A program made the translations under genes and the position numbers. This document shows positions 26,444-35,911 of a DNA stretch of 64,000 nucleotides, in pieces (the stretch's first letter is position 1; each line of letters begins with the position of its first letter). Source of the stretch: Oricola sp. (lineage in GTDB: Bacteria; Pseudomonadota; Alphaproteobacteria; Rhizobiales; Rhizobiaceae); NCBI RefSeq assembly GCF_022763245.1, contig NZ_JALEGV010000040.1, positions 372,001-436,000 of the forward strand, read 5' to 3'. The notes below the pieces were generated by a model, which was not told where the DNA came from, made no database searches, and was given only the letters and a program-made list of their open reading frames with translations.

Positions 26444-28462
26444 ATGAACGCCAAACCGATTCCCGCAAACGGCATTGCCGAAACCGAGTATGATGGCGGC
26501 GCCGACCCCGTGGTCGCCGCGCTCGGCAAGGGGCTCGTCTGGGACACGGCCGACGATCTTGCCGAGAACCTCAAGGGCGCCGAGCTGATCAAGGCCTATG
26601 TGAAGCGCCTGCCGAACGCGCCGGGCGTCTATCGCATGTTCAACGCCGACGGCGACGTGCTCTATGTCGGCAAGGCGGCGAGCCTGAAGAAGCGCGTGAC
26701 CAATTACGCGCAGGGGCGCGGCCATTCCAACCGCATCACCAAGATGATCACGCTGACGGCGGCGATGGAATTCGTCACCACGCGCACCGAGACCGAAGCG
26801 CTGCTGCTGGAAGCCAACCTGATCAAGCGGTTGCGCCCGCGCTTCAACGTGCTGCTGCGCGACGACAAGTCGTTTCCCTACATCCTGATCACCGGCGGCC
26901 ACGAGGCGCCGGGCATCTTCAAGCATAGGGGCGCGCAGACGCGGAAGGGCGACTACTTCGGCCCCTTCGCCTCGGCGACGGCGGTGGCGCGGACGATCAA
27001 CGCGCTGCAGCGCGCCTTCCTCCTGCGCACCTGCACCGACAGCGTGTATGAAAGCCGCACCCGCCCGTGCCTGCTCTACCAGATCAAGCGCTGCTCGGGT
27101 CCCTGCACCGGCGAGATCTCGCCCGACGGCTATGGCGAACTTGTGAGCGAGGCCAAGGCGTTCCTGTCGGGCCGCAGCAAGGCCGTGCAGGCGGCGATGT
27201 CGACGACCATGCAGGAAGCCGCCGAAGACCTCGATTTCGAGCGCGCGGCCGTCTATCGCGACCGCATCGCCGCGCTGACCGCGATCCAGAGCCACCAGGG
27301 CATCAATCCGCAGACGGTCGACGAGGCCGACGTCTTCGCCATCCAGCAGGAAGGCGGCATGACCTGCATCCAGGTCTTCTTCTTCCGCACCGGCCAGAAC
27401 TGGGGCAACCGCGCCTATTTCCCGAAGGCCGACGCGACGCTGGAAGCGACGGAGGTGCTCGGCGCCTTCATCTCGCAGTTCTACGACAACAAGCCCGTGC
27501 CGCGGCTGATCCTGACGTCGGAGACGCTGGCGGAAGCCGACCTCCTGTCGGAAGCCCTGTCGCTGAAGGCGCCGCGCAAGGTGGCTATCGCCCGGCCGCA
27601 ACGCGGTGAACGGCGCGATCTCGTAGATCATGCGCTGGCGAACGCCCGCGAGGCGCTCGGCCGCCGTCTGGCCGAAACGTCGTCGCAGGCCAAGCTGATG
27701 GCCGGCATGACGGAGGCGCTGCATCTGACGCGCGTGCCGCGCCGCGTGGAGGTCTATGACAACTCCCATATCATGGGGACGAACGCGGTCGGCGCGATGA
27801 TCGTCGCCGGGCCGGAAGGCTTTGCCAAGAACCAGTACCGCAAGTTCAACATCAAGTCGGAGGACGCCACGCCGGGCGACGACTTCGCCATGATGCGCGA
27901 GGTGATGGAACGGCGTTTCTCCCGCCTCGTGAAGGAAGAAGGCATTCCCGATCGCTTGGCGGAGAAGGCCGAGGAAGAGACGGACGCCCTCTCCGACCCG
28001 ATGCCGGCCTGGCCCGACCTGCTGCTGATCGACGGCGGCGCCGGCCAGGTGAAGGCCGTGATGACGATCCTGAAAGAGCTCGGCGTCGATGAGGCCGTCG
28101 ATGTCGTCGGCGTCGCCAAGGGTGTCGATCGCGATGCCGGGCGCGAGCGCTTCATCATCCCCGGCAAGCAGGAATTCTCGCTGCCGCCGCGCGACCCGGT
28201 GCTCTATTTCATCCAGCGGCTGCGCGACGAGGCGCACCGCTTCGCCATCGGCTCGCACCGGGCGCGGCGCAAGAAGGAAATGGTCAAGAACCCGCTCGAC
28301 GAGATCGGCGGCATCGGGCCGGCGCGCAAGCGCGCGCTGCTGCATCATTTCGGCACCGCCAAGGGTGTCGCCCGCGCCGCGCTGGAGGATCTGGAGAAGG
28401 TCGAGGGCATTTCCGAGGCCATGGCAAGGCAGATTCACGACCATTTCCGGCAGTCGGGCTGA
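26444..28462 (+). CDS. uvrC: Excinuclease ABC subunit C
   Basis: Makes the two incisions around lesions in nucleotide excision repair, after UvrA-UvrB loading. 672 residues from the ATG at 26444. Order: GIY-YIG nuclease (GVY at 61-63, YVG at 74-76), the conserved Cys cluster region ([21 protein letters not shown]), the UVR motif for UvrB contact ([17 protein letters not shown]), the RNase H-like 5' nuclease ([24 protein letters not shown]), and a C-terminal helix-hairpin-helix pair. The open frame starts at 26282 inside the SDR gene and is not used. Followed by pgsA. Confidence 0.96.
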   Translation: MNAKPIPANGIAETEYDGGADPVVAALGKGLVWDTADDLAENLKGAELIKAYVKRLPNAPGVYRMFNADGDVLYVGKAASLKKRVTNYAQGRGHSNRITKMITLTAAMEFVTTRTETEALLLEANLIKRLRPRFNVLLRDDKSFPYILITGGHEAPGIFKHRGAQTRKGDYFGPFASATAVARTINALQRAFLLRTCTDSVYESRTRPCLLYQIKRCSGPCTGEISPDGYGELVSEAKAFLSGRSKAVQAAMSTTMQEAAEDLDFERAAVYRDRIAALTAIQSHQGINPQTVDEADVFAIQQEGGMTCIQVFFFRTGQNWGNRAYFPKADATLEATEVLGAFISQFYDNKPVPRLILTSETLAEADLLSEALSLKAPRKVAIARPQRGERRDLVDHALANAREALGRRLAETSSQAKLMAGMTEALHLTRVPRRVEVYDNSHIMGTNAVGAMIVAGPEGFAKNQYRKFNIKSEDATPGDDFAMMREVMERRFSRLVKEEGIPDRLAEKAEEETDALSDPMPAWPDLLLIDGGAGQVKAVMTILKELGVDEAVDVVGVAKGVDRDAGRERFIIPGKQEFSLPPRDPVLYFIQRLRDEAHRFAIGSHRARRKKEMVKNPLDEIGGIGPARKRALLHHFGTAKGVARAALEDLEKVEGISEAMARQIHDHFRQSG

Positions 28463-28520
28463 TCGTCGCACCGACATCCGGCACTTGACCCGCCCCATTT
28501 CCGGTGCTTCTCACTGAATC

Positions 28521-29117
28521 ATGCCCCGTAGCGCCTACAACCTGCCGAACATCCTCACCTATGCCCGCATTCTCGCGGTGCCGCTGATCGTGCTGTGCTT
28601 CTTCCTGGAAGGCCGGCTGCAATCGAGCGATTTCGCCCGCTGGCTGTCGCTCGGCATCTTCATCACCGCCAGCATCACCGACTTCTTCGACGGCTATCTT
28701 GCGCGCAAGTGGAAGCAGACGTCGAATATCGGCCGCATGCTTGACCCGATCGCCGACAAGCTGGTCGTTTCAGTCGCCCTCTTGCTGCTCGCCGCCGAAG
28801 GCTCGCTGAAGAACTGGAGCCTGTGGGCCGCGGTTATCATCCTGTGTCGCGAGATCCTCGTTTCCGGCCTGCGTGAATACCTCGCCTCGCTTGAGGTCTC
28901 AGTGCCGGTCACGTGGCTCGCGAAATGGAAGACGGCCATGCAGCTCGTCGCCATCGCCTTCCTGCTTGCCGGGCCGGCCGGCGACAAGATCGTGCCCTAT
29001 GTGACCGAGACCGGCCACATTCTGCTCTGGCTCTCCGCGCTGGTGACGCTCTACACCGGCTGGGACTATTTCCGCACCGGGCTCAAACACGTGATCGAGG
29101 ACGACAGCCGACCATGA
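28521..29117 (+). CDS. pgsA: CDP-diacylglycerol--glycerol-3-phosphate 3-phosphatidyltransferase
   Basis: Makes phosphatidylglycerophosphate, the committed step to phosphatidylglycerol and cardiolipin, in the inner membrane. 198 residues with N-terminal YNLPNILTYARI and the CDP-alcohol signature (DGYLARKW ... GRMLDPIADK), plus four or more membrane helices. Placed between uvrC and moaD; the stop overlaps the moaD start by the ATGA junction, so the genes are coupled. It looks more typical of PgsA than the paralogue at 13.2 kb. Confidence 0.93.
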   Translation: MPRSAYNLPNILTYARILAVPLIVLCFFLEGRLQSSDFARWLSLGIFITASITDFFDGYLARKWKQTSNIGRMLDPIADKLVVSVALLLLAAEGSLKNWSLWAAVIILCREILVSGLREYLASLEVSVPVTWLAKWKTAMQLVAIAFLLAGPAGDKIVPYVTETGHILLWLSALVTLYTGWDYFRTGLKHVIEDDSRP

Positions 29118-29368
29118 CCAAGCTCGTCTATTTCGCATGGGTGCGCGAACGCATCGGCGTCACCGAGGAAGAGGTCGAGCTGCCCGACGGCGTGAAGACC
29201 GGCGCGGACCTGCTGGCATGGATGAAGACGCGCGGCGAGAACTACGAGGCCGCGCTCGCGATGGACAACGCCATTCGCATCGCCGTCGACCAGGAACATG
29301 TCGATCACGACGAGGCCCTGGGCGCGCCGCGCGAAATCGCCCTATTCCCGCCGATGACCGGTGGGTGA
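29114..29368 (+). CDS. moaD: Molybdopterin synthase sulfur carrier subunit
   Basis: 84-residue ubiquitin-like protein that carries the thiocarboxylate sulfur for converting cPMP to molybdopterin. It starts with the beta-strand LVYFAWVRERIG, includes EVELPDGVKTGADLLAWM, and ends in the double-glycine tail (PPMTGG), needed for thiocarboxylation by MoeB. The ATG at 29114 overlaps the pgsA stop. The long open frame from 28913 is a shadow of pgsA. Confidence 0.95.
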   Translation: MTKLVYFAWVRERIGVTEEEVELPDGVKTGADLLAWMKTRGENYEAALAMDNAIRIAVDQEHVDHDEALGAPREIALFPPMTGG

Positions 29369-29369
29369 G

Positions 29370-29831
29370 ATGACAGGCGTCGAACCCGTCATCCGCGTGC
29401 AGGCCGAGGATTTCGACATTGCCGCGGAGAGCGCACGCCTCGCGCAAGGCCGGGCGGATGTCGGCGCCGTCGTCACGTTCACCGGCCTGTGCCGCGACGA
29501 AGGCGGCACGCTCGCGGCGCTTGAACTGGAACATTATCCCGGCATGGCCGAGGCCGAGATCGGGCGCATCGCCCATCAGGCGCTGGAACGCTGGCCGCTG
29601 GCCGGCCTGACCGTGATCCACCGCCACGGGCGCATCGCGCCAGGCGAAAACATCGTGCTCGTCGTCACGGCCTCGGCGCACCGCCAGGCGGCCTTCGAGG
29701 CGGCCGACTTCCTGATGGATTTCCTGAAGACCCGCGCGCCCTTCTGGAAGAAGGAACAACTGAAGGACAGCGGCGGAGGCGGCTGGGTCGCGGCGAAAGA
29801 CGCCGACGACGAAGCGGCCGAGCGCTGGTAA
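29370..29831 (+). CDS. moaE: Molybdopterin synthase catalytic subunit
   Basis: Transfers sulfur from MoaD to cPMP. 153 residues with the family motifs VGAVVTFTGLCRDEG, LELEHYPGMAE, HRHGRIAPGEN and the basic active-site block FWKKEQLKD. Starts at the ATG at 29370, one base after the moaD stop; a GTG at 29361 in the same frame is a possible alternative. Together with moaD it supplies the cofactor needed by enzymes such as the molybdopterin oxidoreductase at 18.5-20.6 kb. Confidence 0.95.
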   Translation: MTGVEPVIRVQAEDFDIAAESARLAQGRADVGAVVTFTGLCRDEGGTLAALELEHYPGMAEAEIGRIAHQALERWPLAGLTVIHRHGRIAPGENIVLVVTASAHRQAAFEAADFLMDFLKTRAPFWKKEQLKDSGGGGWVAAKDADDEAAERW

Positions 29832-29882
29832 GCAACCGGCCCAAGCCTCGTCACACGGTAGACTGTCGCCGGCAGAGCCCGT

Positions 29883-30599
29883 TTAGAAGTGGTAGTTCAG
29901 CCCCACATTAACGTTGTGCGTCTCGACCGCGGCCTCGAGCGCATAATTCCTCCCGTCGACGTCGTCGGGAAACCAGGTGTGGTCCTGATAGGAGGTGTAG
30001 AGATATTCGAGCTTCAGGCTCGTATGCTCCGACACCATATGCTCAGTGCCGGCGCCGACCACCCAGCCCGTGAGGGTCGTGCTCTCGTCGGGCAGAAGCG
30101 GAGCGGTCATTGAGATGCTCGCCTTGCCCCATGCCATGCCCCCGGTTCCGAACAACAGCGTGTCGCCCACGGTCACGCCTGCACGCCCGCGGACCGACGC
30201 CTGCCAGTCGATCTGGCTGGAGATCGTGTCGTCAGGGCTCGGCGCGGCCGGATCGGCATAGACGTCGGCAATCTCGCCGGCATTGATGCCTGCCTCGATG
30301 CCGAGAACGAGATTCGATCCGACCTGGACATTGTAGCCGGCCTGAATGCCCCCGAACACGCCGTCCGGATTGGAATCGTAGTCGGACTCGGAGATCGACA
30401 GCGCGCCGATGATCTGGACGATCCGCTCTCCCTTGGCCGTCGACGACGTATTGCCGGCCGAATAGCCGATCTGGACACCGCCATAGAGGCCCTCCCAGTT
30501 CTGCGCGGAGGCAGAACCGTCGAGGTCTTCAGCCGAAGCTGAAACCACGGACGCAAGAAGGACCGGAACGGCGAAAATGGATAGGTTCAAATGTGTCAT
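29883..30599 (-). CDS. Omp25/31-like outer-membrane beta-barrel protein
   Basis: 238 residues from the ATG at 30599 (a TTG at 30611 in frame, nearer the GGGGGG stretch, is an alternative). Signal peptide at the start ends about SASAED. The mature protein has WEGLYGGVQIGYSAGN, multiple amphipathic strands, GIQAGYNVQVGSNLVLGIE and GVTVGDTLLFGTGGMAWGKA, and ends in YHF with a terminal Phe, as expected for an outer-membrane barrel. It resembles the porin at 23.8 kb in layout but is longer. Divergent from bphO with a 270-base AT-richer gap. Confidence 0.82.
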   Translation of the reverse strand: MTHLNLSIFAVPVLLASVVSASAEDLDGSASAQNWEGLYGGVQIGYSAGNTSSTAKGERIVQIIGALSISESDYDSNPDGVFGGIQAGYNVQVGSNLVLGIEAGINAGEIADVYADPAAPSPDDTISSQIDWQASVRGRAGVTVGDTLLFGTGGMAWGKASISMTAPLLPDESTTLTGWVVGAGTEHMVSEHTSLKLEYLYTSYQDHTWFPDDVDGRNYALEAAVETHNVNVGLNYHF

Positions 30600-30641
30600 A
30601 TTAGCTTTCAATGAAAGAATCCCCCCGGAATATGCGAAATG

Positions 30642-30658
30642 TTACTATAGGATTAACC
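30642..30658 (+). promoter_or_regulatory. CtrA-like site in the porin/bphO gap
   Basis: TTAC-N7-TTAACC (30642-30645 and 30653-30658) fits the CtrA consensus TTAA-N7-TTAAC with one mismatch. It is in the AT-rich part of the divergent region, 43 bases from the porin ATG. CtrA is a conserved cell-cycle regulator in the order; occupation here is a guess. Confidence 0.3.
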
Positions 30659-30869
30659 TTTTTCAGCGCGCAAGGACGCCGGGCCGACTTTTGCCCTCTC
30701 GCCACAGGCAAGGCATCCAGCCGGGTCCGTCGGGCGAGCGGCGCGAGGACAAGCACAGCACTCGTGGATGCCCGCGCTCGAAAAATTTGTGCAGCGCGGG
30801 AACCAAATCGCATGTTGCTGCGTTTATGGGCTAGAGCTCTTTTTCCTACCCTTACGTCAGGTCTATTTT

Positions 30870-31445
30870 TTGCATTCCATTCGAGACGGACTGATCGAGG
30901 CGACCGCTTCGCTGCACAGGCAAGTCGACTCCCTTTTCAGCATGGACAGAATAACCACTCCGTGCGGCTACGGCGCGATGCTCATGTCGCATGCAGCCGT
31001 CGTTCCCGGCACGGAGGCGTTCCTGCTTCGCAGCCGTCACCTCGTCGATCTGCCCCGGTTCGAGGAGCGGATGCGCACGTCGGCGCTCGAAAACGACATC
31101 CGGGCGCTCGAACTGGCGCCGGCAAGCGCCGCTCCTATGTCTTTTTTAAATTCGCCCGGTGCGGTTGCAGGTCTATTATACGTGCTCGAGGGCTCTCGTC
31201 TCGGGGCGACAGTCATTCGTCGTCGACTTGCGAAATCAGGCGCCAGCTATCCAACCGATTTTCTCAGCCACGGGGAGAATTGCGGTTTTTGGCAGAGCTA
31301 CCTGAACTGGCTTCAAAGCACGCAGTGGTCGCCGGACGACCTTGTTGACATGCGCGACAGCGCGGTCGCGCTCTTTCGACAATACCTAGTGACAGCGGAG
31401 GCGTGTTTCTCGCCCTATGAACCAGAATACCAAACCACAAGTTGA
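30870..31445 (+). CDS. bphO: Bacteriophytochrome heme oxygenase
   Basis: Opens heme to biliverdin, the chromophore of the phytochrome encoded next. The family core is seen: the proximal-histidine region (ATASLHRQVDSLF, His16 from the chosen start), and GLLYVLEGSRLGATVIRRRL, with the Gly-rich distal helix. The start is uncertain: TTG at 30870 gives 191 residues, the usual length for BphO, whereas an earlier in-frame start at 30768 would add an odd Cys/hydrophobic leader; there is no strong RBS at either. Its 3' end overlaps bphP by 29 bases, so the two are cotranscribed and probably coupled. Confidence 0.85.
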   Translation: MHSIRDGLIEATASLHRQVDSLFSMDRITTPCGYGAMLMSHAAVVPGTEAFLLRSRHLVDLPRFEERMRTSALENDIRALELAPASAAPMSFLNSPGAVAGLLYVLEGSRLGATVIRRRLAKSGASYPTDFLSHGENCGFWQSYLNWLQSTQWSPDDLVDMRDSAVALFRQYLVTAEACFSPYEPEYQTTS

Positions 31446-33990
31446 CCTGACCAACTGCGACCGCGAGCCGATCCACCTGCTCGGCAAGGTGCAGCGTTTC
31501 GGTTTTCTCGTCGCGCTGACCTCCGACTGGATCGTGTCGCATATCTCGGCCAACGCGTCGGAATATCTCGGCGGCGAGCCGGAGAGCCTCATCGGCGAAG
31601 CGGCGACCACGTTCCTGTCACGCGAGTCCATCCACTCGATCCGCAACAAGCTGCAGAACATGCGCTCCGGCGCCCTGCCCGAGATCGTGCACAATGTTTC
31701 GGTCGGCCTCGGGGACAAGAGCCTCTACGACGCCACCGTCCACATCGCCAGCAACCACATCGTCCTCGAATTCGAGCGCCCGTCGGCGGATGGCAGCGCC
31801 GAGCGCTATGTCGGCGACGTGCAGCAGGCGATGAACCGCATCGCCCGGCTGAACGACGTCACCGGCATCCTCAAATTCGCGGTCCGCTTCGCGGCGGCCC
31901 TGACCGGCTTCGACAGGGTCATGGCCTATCGCTTCGCACCGGACCAGAGCGGCGAAGTCGTCGCCGAATGGCATGCCTCCGGCCTCAAGCCGTTTCTCGG
32001 CCTGCGCTATCCGGCGTCCGACATTCCGGCTCAGGCCCGCACGCTCTACGTCAAGAACCCGATCCGCGTGATCGCCGACACCTATGACGACGGCGTCGAG
32101 ATCCTACCCGGGCCGGGCCCCGACGGGGTCCTCGACCTCTCCAACTCGATCCTGCGGTCGGTTTCGTCGATCCACCTCGAATATCTGCGCAACATGCCGG
32201 TCGGCGCGTCGATGTCGATCTCGCTGATCATCGAGGGCAAACTCTGGGGCCTCATCGCCTGCCACCATCGCAGGTCCAAGATCCTGCCGCAGGCGCAGCG
32301 CAACGCGATCCTGCTCTTCGGCCAGATGCTCTCGCTCTTGCTCGAGGGCCGGCTTTCACGCGACGACACGGCCGCCCTCGAAAGCACCAGCGAACTGATC
32401 AACGCGGTCTCGCGCTCCGCCGCGGCTTCCTCGTCGGTGAACGAACTCTTTGCCGCCAACTACGAATCCGCGCTCGCGCTGATGCAGGCGGACGGCATGG
32501 CGGTTCTTGCCAACGGCGCCGTCACCGGTGTCGGGCTGCGCCCGTCGAACGAGGACGTGCGTGCGATCGCCAAGCGTCTCAACACGCTGCCCGCGGGCCA
32601 GGTGTTCGCGACAAACGAGATCCGGACGCTTCTGCCGGAAGCGACGGCCTACAAGGAGGACGCCGCCGGTCTGGTCGCCATTCCGATCTCGAAGGCGCCC
32701 CGCGACTACGTGATCTTCTTCCGTCCGGAACTGAAGCGCGTCGTGACCTGGGCCGGCGATCCGGAGAAACCGGCGCAACTCGGTCCGAACGGCATCCGCC
32801 TCACTCCGCGCAAGAGCTTCGAGGCCTGGCGCGAGGAGGTCGAGGGGCAGAGCGAGGAATGGTCGCGCACCCAGATCAAGGCCGCCGAACAGCTGCGCAT
32901 CACGATGCTCGAGGTCGTGCTGCGCATGGCCGACGAGGCAGCCGAGGAGCGCAGGAAGGCGTCCGAGAAGCAGGAACTTCTCATCGCCGAACTTAATCAC
33001 CGCGTCCGCAACATTCTCGGACTGGTCCGAAGCCTGATCTCGCAGACCTCGGCAACGGATATCTCCACGGCCGAATTCGCCAAGGTTCTGGACAGCCGAA
33101 TCCACGCCCTGGCGCGCGCCCACGACCAGATCACCAAGGAAAACTGGCTGCCTGCCCCGGTCAAGCAACTGATTCGCACTGAAGCGGCCGGCTATCTTCT
33201 GGACAAGTCGGACCGCGTGATCATCGAGGGTGACGAGGTGATGCTGACCCCGACGGCCTATTCGACGGTCGCGCTCGTCGTCCACGAACTGATGACGAAC
33301 TCCGCCAAATACGGCGCCCTCGCCGATCGCAGCGGCACGGTGCGGGTGAACCTGACGCGCCTGCCGGACGGAGCGCTGGACCTCTTCTGGACCGAAATGG
33401 ACGGACCGCCGGTCACCAAGCCGACCCGCCGCGGGTTCGGAACGACGATCATCGAGCGGTCCATCCCGTTCGAACTGCAAGGCGAATCGGAAATCGACTA
33501 TCCCGTCACCGGCGTGAAGGCGCGGATCCGCATCCCCGCGACCCATGTCCGGGAGGGCGACCCCATGCCGGAAAGCGTCTTCGAGGAACCCGCATCGAAC
33601 GACGTGGATCACGAAATGCCCGCGATCCCGCAGCATGCGCTGCTTGCCGAGGACAATCTCATCATCGCGATGGACGCCGAGGACATCCTGCGGAGCATGG
33701 GCTTCGCGCGCGTCACCGCATGCGGCACTGTCAGCACGGGCCTGATGGCGCTCGACGAAGGATCGGTGGATTTCGCGGTGCTGGACATCAATCTCGGCGC
33801 GGATCTCAGCATCCCGATCGCGGAGAAACTGCACGAAGCGGGCACGCCCTTCATCTTCGCGTCCGGCTATGGCGAGAACGCCGTCATGCCCGAGCATCTG
33901 AGCGATGTCCCGATCCTCGCGAAACCGTATGACTTCGAGGGAATGCGCAAGGCCGTCGCCATCGCGCTGGAGCGCGCGAAGGCGGACTGA
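31417..33990 (+). CDS. bphP: Bacteriophytochrome HWE histidine kinase with receiver domain
   Basis: 857-residue cytoplasmic red/far-red sensor. Order: PAS (about 10-115) with biliverdin-attaching Cys14 (NCDREPIH); GAF (about 140-305) with PASDIP at 199-204; PHY (about 320-500); HWE-type kinase with phospho-acceptor His528 (AELNHRVRNIL) and the FWTEMDGP motif; C-terminal receiver with acceptor Asp790 (VLDINLGA) and Lys in AKPYD. So it is a hybrid kinase that can pass phosphate internally. The partner may be the single-domain receiver that converges on it at 34.0 kb. No DNA-binding output exists in the protein. Confidence 0.95.
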   Translation: MNQNTKPQVDLTNCDREPIHLLGKVQRFGFLVALTSDWIVSHISANASEYLGGEPESLIGEAATTFLSRESIHSIRNKLQNMRSGALPEIVHNVSVGLGDKSLYDATVHIASNHIVLEFERPSADGSAERYVGDVQQAMNRIARLNDVTGILKFAVRFAAALTGFDRVMAYRFAPDQSGEVVAEWHASGLKPFLGLRYPASDIPAQARTLYVKNPIRVIADTYDDGVEILPGPGPDGVLDLSNSILRSVSSIHLEYLRNMPVGASMSISLIIEGKLWGLIACHHRRSKILPQAQRNAILLFGQMLSLLLEGRLSRDDTAALESTSELINAVSRSAAASSSVNELFAANYESALALMQADGMAVLANGAVTGVGLRPSNEDVRAIAKRLNTLPAGQVFATNEIRTLLPEATAYKEDAAGLVAIPISKAPRDYVIFFRPELKRVVTWAGDPEKPAQLGPNGIRLTPRKSFEAWREEVEGQSEEWSRTQIKAAEQLRITMLEVVLRMADEAAEERRKASEKQELLIAELNHRVRNILGLVRSLISQTSATDISTAEFAKVLDSRIHALARAHDQITKENWLPAPVKQLIRTEAAGYLLDKSDRVIIEGDEVMLTPTAYSTVALVVHELMTNSAKYGALADRSGTVRVNLTRLPDGALDLFWTEMDGPPVTKPTRRGFGTTIIERSIPFELQGESEIDYPVTGVKARIRIPATHVREGDPMPESVFEEPASNDVDHEMPAIPQHALLAEDNLIIAMDAEDILRSMGFARVTACGTVSTGLMALDEGSVDFAVLDINLGADLSIPIAEKLHEAGTPFIFASGYGENAVMPEHLSDVPILAKPYDFEGMRKAVAIALERAKAD

Positions 33991-34012
33991 TCAGACCGAA
34001 AAAGGTGTGGCG

Positions 34013-34372
34013 TCAGGCGGCCATCAGCAGATGGCGCGCAACGTCGGCGTAATTCACCGGCTTGGTGAAGACCTGCGGCGTAGTGCCGAGCTTGCTTGAT
34101 AGTTCGCCGACCTCGCGACCCGTCACGAACGCAAACGGAAGACCCTGCTCGTGCAGTTCGACCGCGATCGGAAGGCTCGTGTGACCGCCCAGATCGAAAT
34201 CGAGCAGGGCCGCGTCCGGATTGACTTCGTTCAAGAGATCGAATGCGGAGGCGAGATCGTAGGCAATATGGCACTTGTGGCCATGGTCTTCGATCTCCAT
34301 CGCCGCGTCCATTGCAATGATCGGGTCATCGTCAAGCAGAAGGATGGTGCTGGGGGTAACAGAAACGCTCAT
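34013..34372 (-). CDS. Single-domain response regulator
   Basis: 119 residues consisting only of a receiver domain. All key residues are present: the acidic pair (LLLDDDP), acceptor Asp in ALLDFDLGG, Thr in AFVTG and Lys in FTKPV. ATG at 34372; an in-frame upstream ATG at 34408 would add a basic leader close to the tRNA. It converges on bphP (22 bases between stops) and is clearly similar to the receiver at the BphP C-terminus (IIAMDA, LPIAVELHEQGLPFAF versus IPIAEKLHEAGTPFIF), so the two may be duplicated copies. Role: phosphate shuttle or sink; inferred. Confidence 0.88.
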   Translation of the reverse strand: MSVSVTPSTILLLDDDPIIAMDAAMEIEDHGHKCHIAYDLASAFDLLNEVNPDAALLDFDLGGHTSLPIAVELHEQGLPFAFVTGREVGELSSKLGTTPQVFTKPVNYADVARHLLMAA

Positions 34373-34496
34373 GAAATCCAAAATGCGGAAGCGCCGCTTT
34401 GGTTGCACGGTGAAGCGAAAAAATCTGTCGCCCCCGTAATCTGCCCGGGAAACCTCGTTTCAGCAGGCCGACAGACGGCTTGGACAGGCGGATAAT

Positions 34497-34572
<76 letters not shown>

Positions 34573-34638
34573 ATTCAATTCTGCAGATCACTGATCGACA
34601 GAAACGCATTTGTCCAGAGGGTGTGACGGTTTTTTCGC

Positions 34639-35280
34639 TCAGGCGGCCGAGAAAGCGCCCGCCGTGACCGCCGTGAAGTGGCAACCGGACGCCGCCAGGA
34701 CGAAAGCGTGCCAGATCGCATTCTGGTATTTCAGGCTGTTCCATTGATGGAACACGACTCCCACGGAATAGAGCAGGCCACCCGACAGGATGAGCGCGGA
34801 GACGACGCCCGGCAGTCGGTCGAAGATCGGCCAGGCGAGCGTCAGGCTGGCCCAGCCGAGCACGAGGAAGATCGCGACGGTGACGCCCTCGAGCTTGCGG
34901 CGCATCAGGAGCTTGGCGACAGCGCCGAGCACGGCGGCCGCCCAGACGAACGCAAGCACGCCATAGGCGAAGGCGCTGCCGATCAGGACGACGAGCGGCG
35001 TGTAGGTTCCCGCGATCTTCAGGAAGATCGCCGCCTGGTCGAAGCGGCGCAGGACCGGTTTCCAGCCCGCATCGCTGACCATGTGATAGGCAGCGGACAC
35101 GCTGAACAGCGTCACGACCGTGACACCGTAGATGACGAGCGAAGTGCTGTTGGGAATGTCGAGCGTCGGAATGGCGAGGACGAGGACGACAGCGACCGCG
35201 ATCACGCTCGCGGCTATTCCGATGACGTGAATGACGCCATCGGCGATGCGTTCGGCGCGCGTATATTCCGGATAAGGCAT
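34639..35280 (-). CDS. Hemolysin III / TrhA family membrane protein
   Basis: 213-residue inner-membrane protein with seven hydrophobic helices and the PAQR/HlyIII pattern: N-terminal TRAERIADGVIHVIGI with His, SAAYHMVSDAGWKPVLRRFDQAAIFLKIAGTYTP with the conserved Ser/His/Asp set, and the C-terminal IWHAFVLAASGCHF with two histidines; these would bind a metal. Bacterial members affect membrane energetics and lipid balance; 'hemolysin' is a historic name. ATG at 35280 has AGGGG upstream. The long frame up to 36087 is a shadow. Divergent from the thioesterase. Confidence 0.88.
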   Translation of the reverse strand: MPYPEYTRAERIADGVIHVIGIAASVIAVAVVLVLAIPTLDIPNSTSLVIYGVTVVTLFSVSAAYHMVSDAGWKPVLRRFDQAAIFLKIAGTYTPLVVLIGSAFAYGVLAFVWAAAVLGAVAKLLMRRKLEGVTVAIFLVLGWASLTLAWPIFDRLPGVVSALILSGGLLYSVGVVFHQWNSLKYQNAIWHAFVLAASGCHFTAVTAGAFSAA

Positions 35281-35415
35281 CTGGCCCCTTCGACACTTTC
35301 CGGCGATTCCTGTGCGAGGATTGCAGCATTGCCGTGACAAGGCAACCGGACGGCTGTTTTGTCGCAGCTCCGGATATCGGCTATGGGGCGCCTGCCAGGA
35401 CGAACGGAGACCGCC

Positions 35416-35859
35416 ATGAACAACGACAAGACCGCGCTGCCCACGATCGACATGTTTCCCGCGCTGACTGTGCATACGCTGCGCTACGCCGATCATGACC
35501 AGGAGGGTCATGTGAACAATGCGGTCTATTCGACGATGTACGAGGCCGGGCGCGTCTCCGTCCTCTACGACCCTGCGCAGGCGATGCCGCCGGCGGGTTG
35601 CCACTTCTCGCTCGTGCGGATCACCATCGACTTCCTGGCCGAGATGACGTGGCCCGGCGACGTGACCATCGGCACGGCCGTGACGCGGATCGGCAATTCC
35701 TCGGTCAGCCTTCGCCATGCGATCTTCAAGGACGGAACCTGCCGCTCGACGGCCGAAGGCACCGTCGTCTGCACGAATTCGACGACCCGCAAGTCGCAGC
35801 CCCTGCCCGACCATGCCCGCGCCTTCCTGGAGACCATCCGGCTCGCCGAGGGCGCATGA
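35416..35859 (+). CDS. 4HBT-type acyl-CoA thioesterase
   Basis: 147-residue hotdog-fold enzyme that hydrolyses acyl-CoA thioesters. The motif RYADHDQEGHVNNAVYSTMYEAGR matches the YbgC/4HBT pattern with the catalytic Asp (YADHD) and HVNN. Start ATG at 35416; the frame opens upstream at 35359 without RBS. The stop is followed by a strong terminator shared with ndk. The physiological substrate is not evident. Confidence 0.88.
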   Translation: MNNDKTALPTIDMFPALTVHTLRYADHDQEGHVNNAVYSTMYEAGRVSVLYDPAQAMPPAGCHFSLVRITIDFLAEMTWPGDVTIGTAVTRIGNSSVSLRHAIFKDGTCRSTAEGTVVCTNSTTRKSQPLPDHARAFLETIRLAEGA

Positions 35860-35861
35860 AA

Positions 35862-35884
35862 AAACCGGGCGCGAGGCCCGGTTT
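35862..35884. terminator. Bidirectional terminator between thioesterase gene and ndk
   Basis: Perfect 9-bp stem (35862-35870 with 35876-35884) around GCGAG. On both strands it ends in T-rich sequence, so it can end the thioesterase message and the ndk message, which converge here. Confidence 0.85.
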
Positions 35885-35911
35885 CTAGAAATTCGAAGTC
35901 TGGATGCAGAC

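Noticed and set aside
26276-28498. Open frame of 740 codons on the minus strand
   Set aside because: Antisense shadow of uvrC, with His/Arg/Asp-rich composition typical of such shadows.
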